DNA from: Rhizobium sp. P38BS-XIX
GTDB lineage: Bacteria > Pseudomonadota > Alphaproteobacteria > Rhizobiales > Rhizobiaceae
NCBI RefSeq assembly: GCF_012641435.1
Contig: NZ_JABAIJ010000007.1
Location: 1 to 64,000, forward strand
Direction: 5' to 3'
Length of the DNA stretch: 64,000 nucleotides
The notes under the pieces were generated by a model. That model had not been told where the DNA came from. It did not search any database and saw only the letters and a list, made by a program, of their open reading frames with translations. Shown one piece after another: positions 61,629 through 64,000 of the stretch. Both the position numbers and the translations under genes were made by a program. Within the stretch, counting starts at the first letter, position 1, and every line of letters begins with the position of its first letter.

Positions 61629-62945
61629 ATGAAATTGAAAACTTTACTGCTGGGCGCCTGCTCGGCCCTGATGTTTGCCGGCTTGGCGTCCGCTGAAACT
61701 CTCACGATTGCGACGGTCAACAATGGCGACATGGTTCGTATGCAGAAGCTTACGGACGATTTCAAAGCCAAGAACCCCGGTATTGACCTGCAGTGGGTCA
61801 CGCTTGAAGAAAACGTATTGCGCCAGAAGGTTACGACTGACATCGCTACCAAGGCCGGCCAGTACGACGTGCTGACGATCGGCACCTACGAAGTGCCGAT
61901 CTGGAGCAAGCTCGGCTGGCTTGCTTCGCTCGACAAGCTTTCCGCCGACAAGGACTATGATGTGGATGACCTTCTCCCGGCCATTCGCAGCGGTCTGACC
62001 ACCGACGGCAAGCTCTATGCAGCGCCGTTCTACGGCGAAAGCTCGATGGTCATGTATCGCAAGGACCTGTTCGAGAAGGCCGGCCTCAAGATGCCGGACG
62101 CCCCGACCTGGGACTTCATCGCCGATGCAGCCCGCAAGATCACCGACAAGGACCATGAAGTCTACGGCATCTGCCTTCGCGGCAAGGCCGGCTGGGGCGA
62201 AAACATGGCCTTCCTGACGGCGATGTCGAACTCGTTCGGCGCCCGTTGGTTCGATGAAAAGTGGAATGCGCAGTTCGACCAGCCGGAATGGAAGGACACG
62301 CTGAGCTTCTACGTCAAGCTGATGAAGGACGCCGGCCCTCCGGGCGCTTCGTCCAACGGCTTCAACGAAAACCTCTCGCTGTTCCAGACCGGCAAGTGCG
62401 GCATGTGGATCGACGCGACGGTTGCTGCTTCCTTCGTATCCGATCCGAAGCAGTCGAAGGTTGCCGACAAGGTCGGCTTCGCACTGGCTCCGGATAAGGG
62501 CCTTGGCAAGCGCGGCAACTGGCTGTGGGCATGGAACCTCGCCATCCCGGCTTCTTCGAAGAAGACCGAAGCTGCCGAGAAGTTCATCGCCTGGGCAACC
62601 AGCAAGGAATACACCAACCTTGTCGCTCAGAAGGAAGGCTGGCTGAATGCACCTCCCGGCACCCGTACCTCGCTCTATGCGAATGCGGACTACCAGAAGG
62701 CAGCGCCTTTCGCGAAGATGACCCTCGACTCGATCAACTCGGCTGATCCGACCCATCCGACCGTCAAGCCGGTTCCGTATGTCGGCGTCCAGTTCGTCGC
62801 TATCCCTGAATTCCAGGGTATCGGCACCGCTGTCGGTCAGCAGTTCTCCGCAGCTCTTGCCGGTCAGATCTCCGTGGATCAGGCTCTCAAGGCTTCGCAG
62901 CAGCTGACCACCCGCGAAATGAAGAAGGCCGGCTACCCGAAGTAA
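61629..62945 (+). CDS. smoE: sorbitol/mannitol ABC importer solute-binding protein
   Basis: The 438-aa protein has a signal peptide (MKLKTLLLGACSALMFAGLA then SAE) and the polyol-binding protein wording IATVNNGDMVRMQKL and QYDVLTIGTYEVPIWSK of the SmoE family. It binds sorbitol and mannitol in the periplasm of rhizobia and Rhodobacter. GGGAGGAAG precedes the ATG at 61629. A hairpin follows the stop, then the permease genes, so high expression of this gene over the permeases is expected. Confidence 0.93.
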   Translation: MKLKTLLLGACSALMFAGLASAETLTIATVNNGDMVRMQKLTDDFKAKNPGIDLQWVTLEENVLRQKVTTDIATKAGQYDVLTIGTYEVPIWSKLGWLASLDKLSADKDYDVDDLLPAIRSGLTTDGKLYAAPFYGESSMVMYRKDLFEKAGLKMPDAPTWDFIADAARKITDKDHEVYGICLRGKAGWGENMAFLTAMSNSFGARWFDEKWNAQFDQPEWKDTLSFYVKLMKDAGPPGASSNGFNENLSLFQTGKCGMWIDATVAASFVSDPKQSKVADKVGFALAPDKGLGKRGNWLWAWNLAIPASSKKTEAAEKFIAWATSKEYTNLVAQKEGWLNAPPGTRTSLYANADYQKAAPFAKMTLDSINSADPTHPTVKPVPYVGVQFVAIPEFQGIGTAVGQQFSAALAGQISVDQALKASQQLTTREMKKAGYPK

Positions 62946-62960
62946 GGCCTTTGAAACTGA

Positions 62961-62993
62961 GGAAAGCAGCGACCCTCTCGAGCGCTGCTTTCC
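62961..62993 (+). other. intercistronic hairpin after smoE
   Basis: GGAAAGCAGC (62961-62970) and GCTGCTTTCC (62984-62993) form a perfect 10-bp stem with a 13-nt loop and no T run. Such structures after a binding-protein gene often protect its mRNA and lower expression of the following permeases. Confidence 0.65.
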
Positions 62994-63090
62994 ACTAGGC
63001 CGCCGAGCGCCCGAATTGCCCTTGGCGGCCCTTTTGTTTCAGCCGGTCCGCGGCCACCCCTTCCGCTTAAAAGATAGGTTGGTACTTGCC

Positions 63091-63963
63091 ATGGCAACGT
63101 TGCACACCCGTTCCGCCGCGCGCATCATGATGGCGCCTTCGGTTCTCCTGCTTTTCGCGTGGATGATCGTCCCGCTCGTGATGACGATCTATTTCTCGAC
63201 GCTGAATTACAATCTGCTATCCCCCGGCGCCAACGACTTCATCGGCTGGCTGAACTACGAATATTTCATCAGCGATCCCGCTTTCCTGAGCTCACTGATC
63301 GTGACGCTGCTGCTCGTCGGCGGTGCGCTGGTGATCACCGTGGTCGGCGGCATTTTGCTGGCACTCCTTCTTGATCAGCCGATCTTCGGCCAGGGCATCG
63401 TGCGCATGCTGGTGCTTGCGCCCTTCTTCGTGATGCCGACGGTCGCCGCCCTCATCTGGAAGCACATGTTCATGAACCCGGTGAACGGGCTTCTGGCGCA
63501 TCTGTTTCGATTGTTCGGGCTCGATCCGCTGACCTGGCTGGAGACGGTTCCGCTGTTCTCCATCATCATCATCGTTGCATGGCAGTGGCTGCCTTTCGCG
63601 ACGCTCATCCTGCTGACGGCCTTGCAGTCGTTGGACGAAGAGCAGAAGGAAGCCGCCGAGATGGACGGCGCAGGACCGATTTCGAAGTTCATCTACATCA
63701 TCCTGCCGCACTTGGCGCGCGCCATCACCGTTGTGATCCTGATCGAGACGATCTTCCTGCTTTCCGCCTTCGCCGAAATACTCGTGACCACCAATGGCGG
63801 TCCCGGCACGGCGACGACCAATCTCACCTATCTGGTCTATTCGCAGATCGTCCTGTCTCAGGATGTCGGCGGCGCATCGGCGGGCGGTATCATCGCAGTC
63901 ATCCTCGCCAATATCGTCGCGATCTTCCTGATGCGCGCGGTCGGCAAGAATCTGGAGGCTTAA
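63091..63963 (+). CDS. smoF: sorbitol/mannitol ABC importer permease
   Basis: The 290-aa inner-membrane protein has about six hydrophobic helices (first SVLLLFAWMIVPLVMTIYFS). The coupling-loop motif EEQKEAAEMDGAGPISKFIY precedes the last helices. This is the first permease of the polyol importer. Start 63091 lies about 145 bp after smoE; the next permease begins 2 nt after its stop, so the genes are coupled. Confidence 0.92.
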   Translation: MATLHTRSAARIMMAPSVLLLFAWMIVPLVMTIYFSTLNYNLLSPGANDFIGWLNYEYFISDPAFLSSLIVTLLLVGGALVITVVGGILLALLLDQPIFGQGIVRMLVLAPFFVMPTVAALIWKHMFMNPVNGLLAHLFRLFGLDPLTWLETVPLFSIIIIVAWQWLPFATLILLTALQSLDEEQKEAAEMDGAGPISKFIYIILPHLARAITVVILIETIFLLSAFAEILVTTNGGPGTATTNLTYLVYSQIVLSQDVGGASAGGIIAVILANIVAIFLMRAVGKNLEA

Positions 63964-63964
63964 G

Positions 63965-64000
63965 ATGGCACGCCAAGTCAGCACGCAACGCAAGGTGTTC
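63965..64000 (+). CDS. smoG: second importer permease, truncated by the window end
   Basis: Only the first 12 codons are present (MARQVSTQRKVF). The ATG at 63965 follows the smoF stop directly. By position in the smo operon this should be the second permease. Confidence 0.7.
   Translation, partial: MARQVSTQRKVF

Overview
The window reads as chromosomal DNA of a GC-rich alphaproteobacterium of the family Rhizobiaceae, most likely Rhizobium. The evidence is an initiator tRNA with an A:U pair at the top of the anticodon stem, the gene string murA / DUF2948 / hisD / UPF0262 / low-Mr phosphatase / infA / maf / yacG / tRNA-Phe typical of Rhizobiales, a SmoE-type polyol importer, many solute-binding-protein transporters, and a rhizobial-type palindromic repeat. 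Assignments rest on sequence motifs and remembered families; no database search was run.

Layout. 1-531: initiator tRNA and a terminator. 532-11000: separate metabolic genes: a dimethylglycine/sarcosine dehydrogenase-like flavoprotein, an amino-acid binding protein, an exported isochorismatase-fold protein lacking its cysteine, a dienelactone hydrolase, an S10 peptidase, an MscS channel with a cyclic-nucleotide-binding-like domain, and an oxoglutarate-semialdehyde-type aldehyde dehydrogenase. 11000-12731: a TetX-like monooxygenase divergent from a MarR regulator, with two identical 12-bp palindromes between them. 12927-19018: a LacI regulator converging on a five-gene operon that joins a sugar/glycerol-phosphate-type ABC importer to a cytoplasmic phosphodiesterase. 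19254-24425: slyX, an exported one-cysteine MsrA, a bestrophin-like protein, an ECF sigma/anti-sigma pair and a BI-1 family protein. 24526-27879: galactonate dehydratase and its GntR regulator, OsmC and a small membrane protein. 28050-33146: TetR regulator and RND efflux pump behind a 22-bp perfect inverted repeat.

33173-38605: a PPP-type phosphatase, a VOC protein, a PdxA2/DUF1537 acid-sugar pair and a D-Ala-D-Ala ligase. 38606-40211: an AT-rich islet with a pentapeptide-repeat protein beside tRNA-Thr. 40367-46609: the conserved murA-to-tRNA-Phe housekeeping block. 46610-47696: a second tRNA-adjacent islet with a zinc-ribbon/YbjQ protein. 47697-52483: the prkA / yeaH / spoVR stress operon. 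52484-57708: a palindromic repeat, two unknown proteins, a DHA2 exporter, cutC and a ROK kinase. 57796-59804: a two-component system. 60028-64000: an RbsD/FucU mutarotase, a SorC regulator and the start of a sorbitol/mannitol (smo) importer operon that runs off the end.

No phage, insertion sequence, CRISPR array or complete mobile element was seen. The most interesting points are compact regulatory palindromes (28050-28101, 12229-12262, 61584-61604), proteins with altered key residues (the isochorismatase-fold, MscS-CNB and MsrA proteins), the importer-plus-phosphodiesterase operon, and the two tRNA-adjacent islets. Nothing seen amounts to a clearly new multi-gene system.
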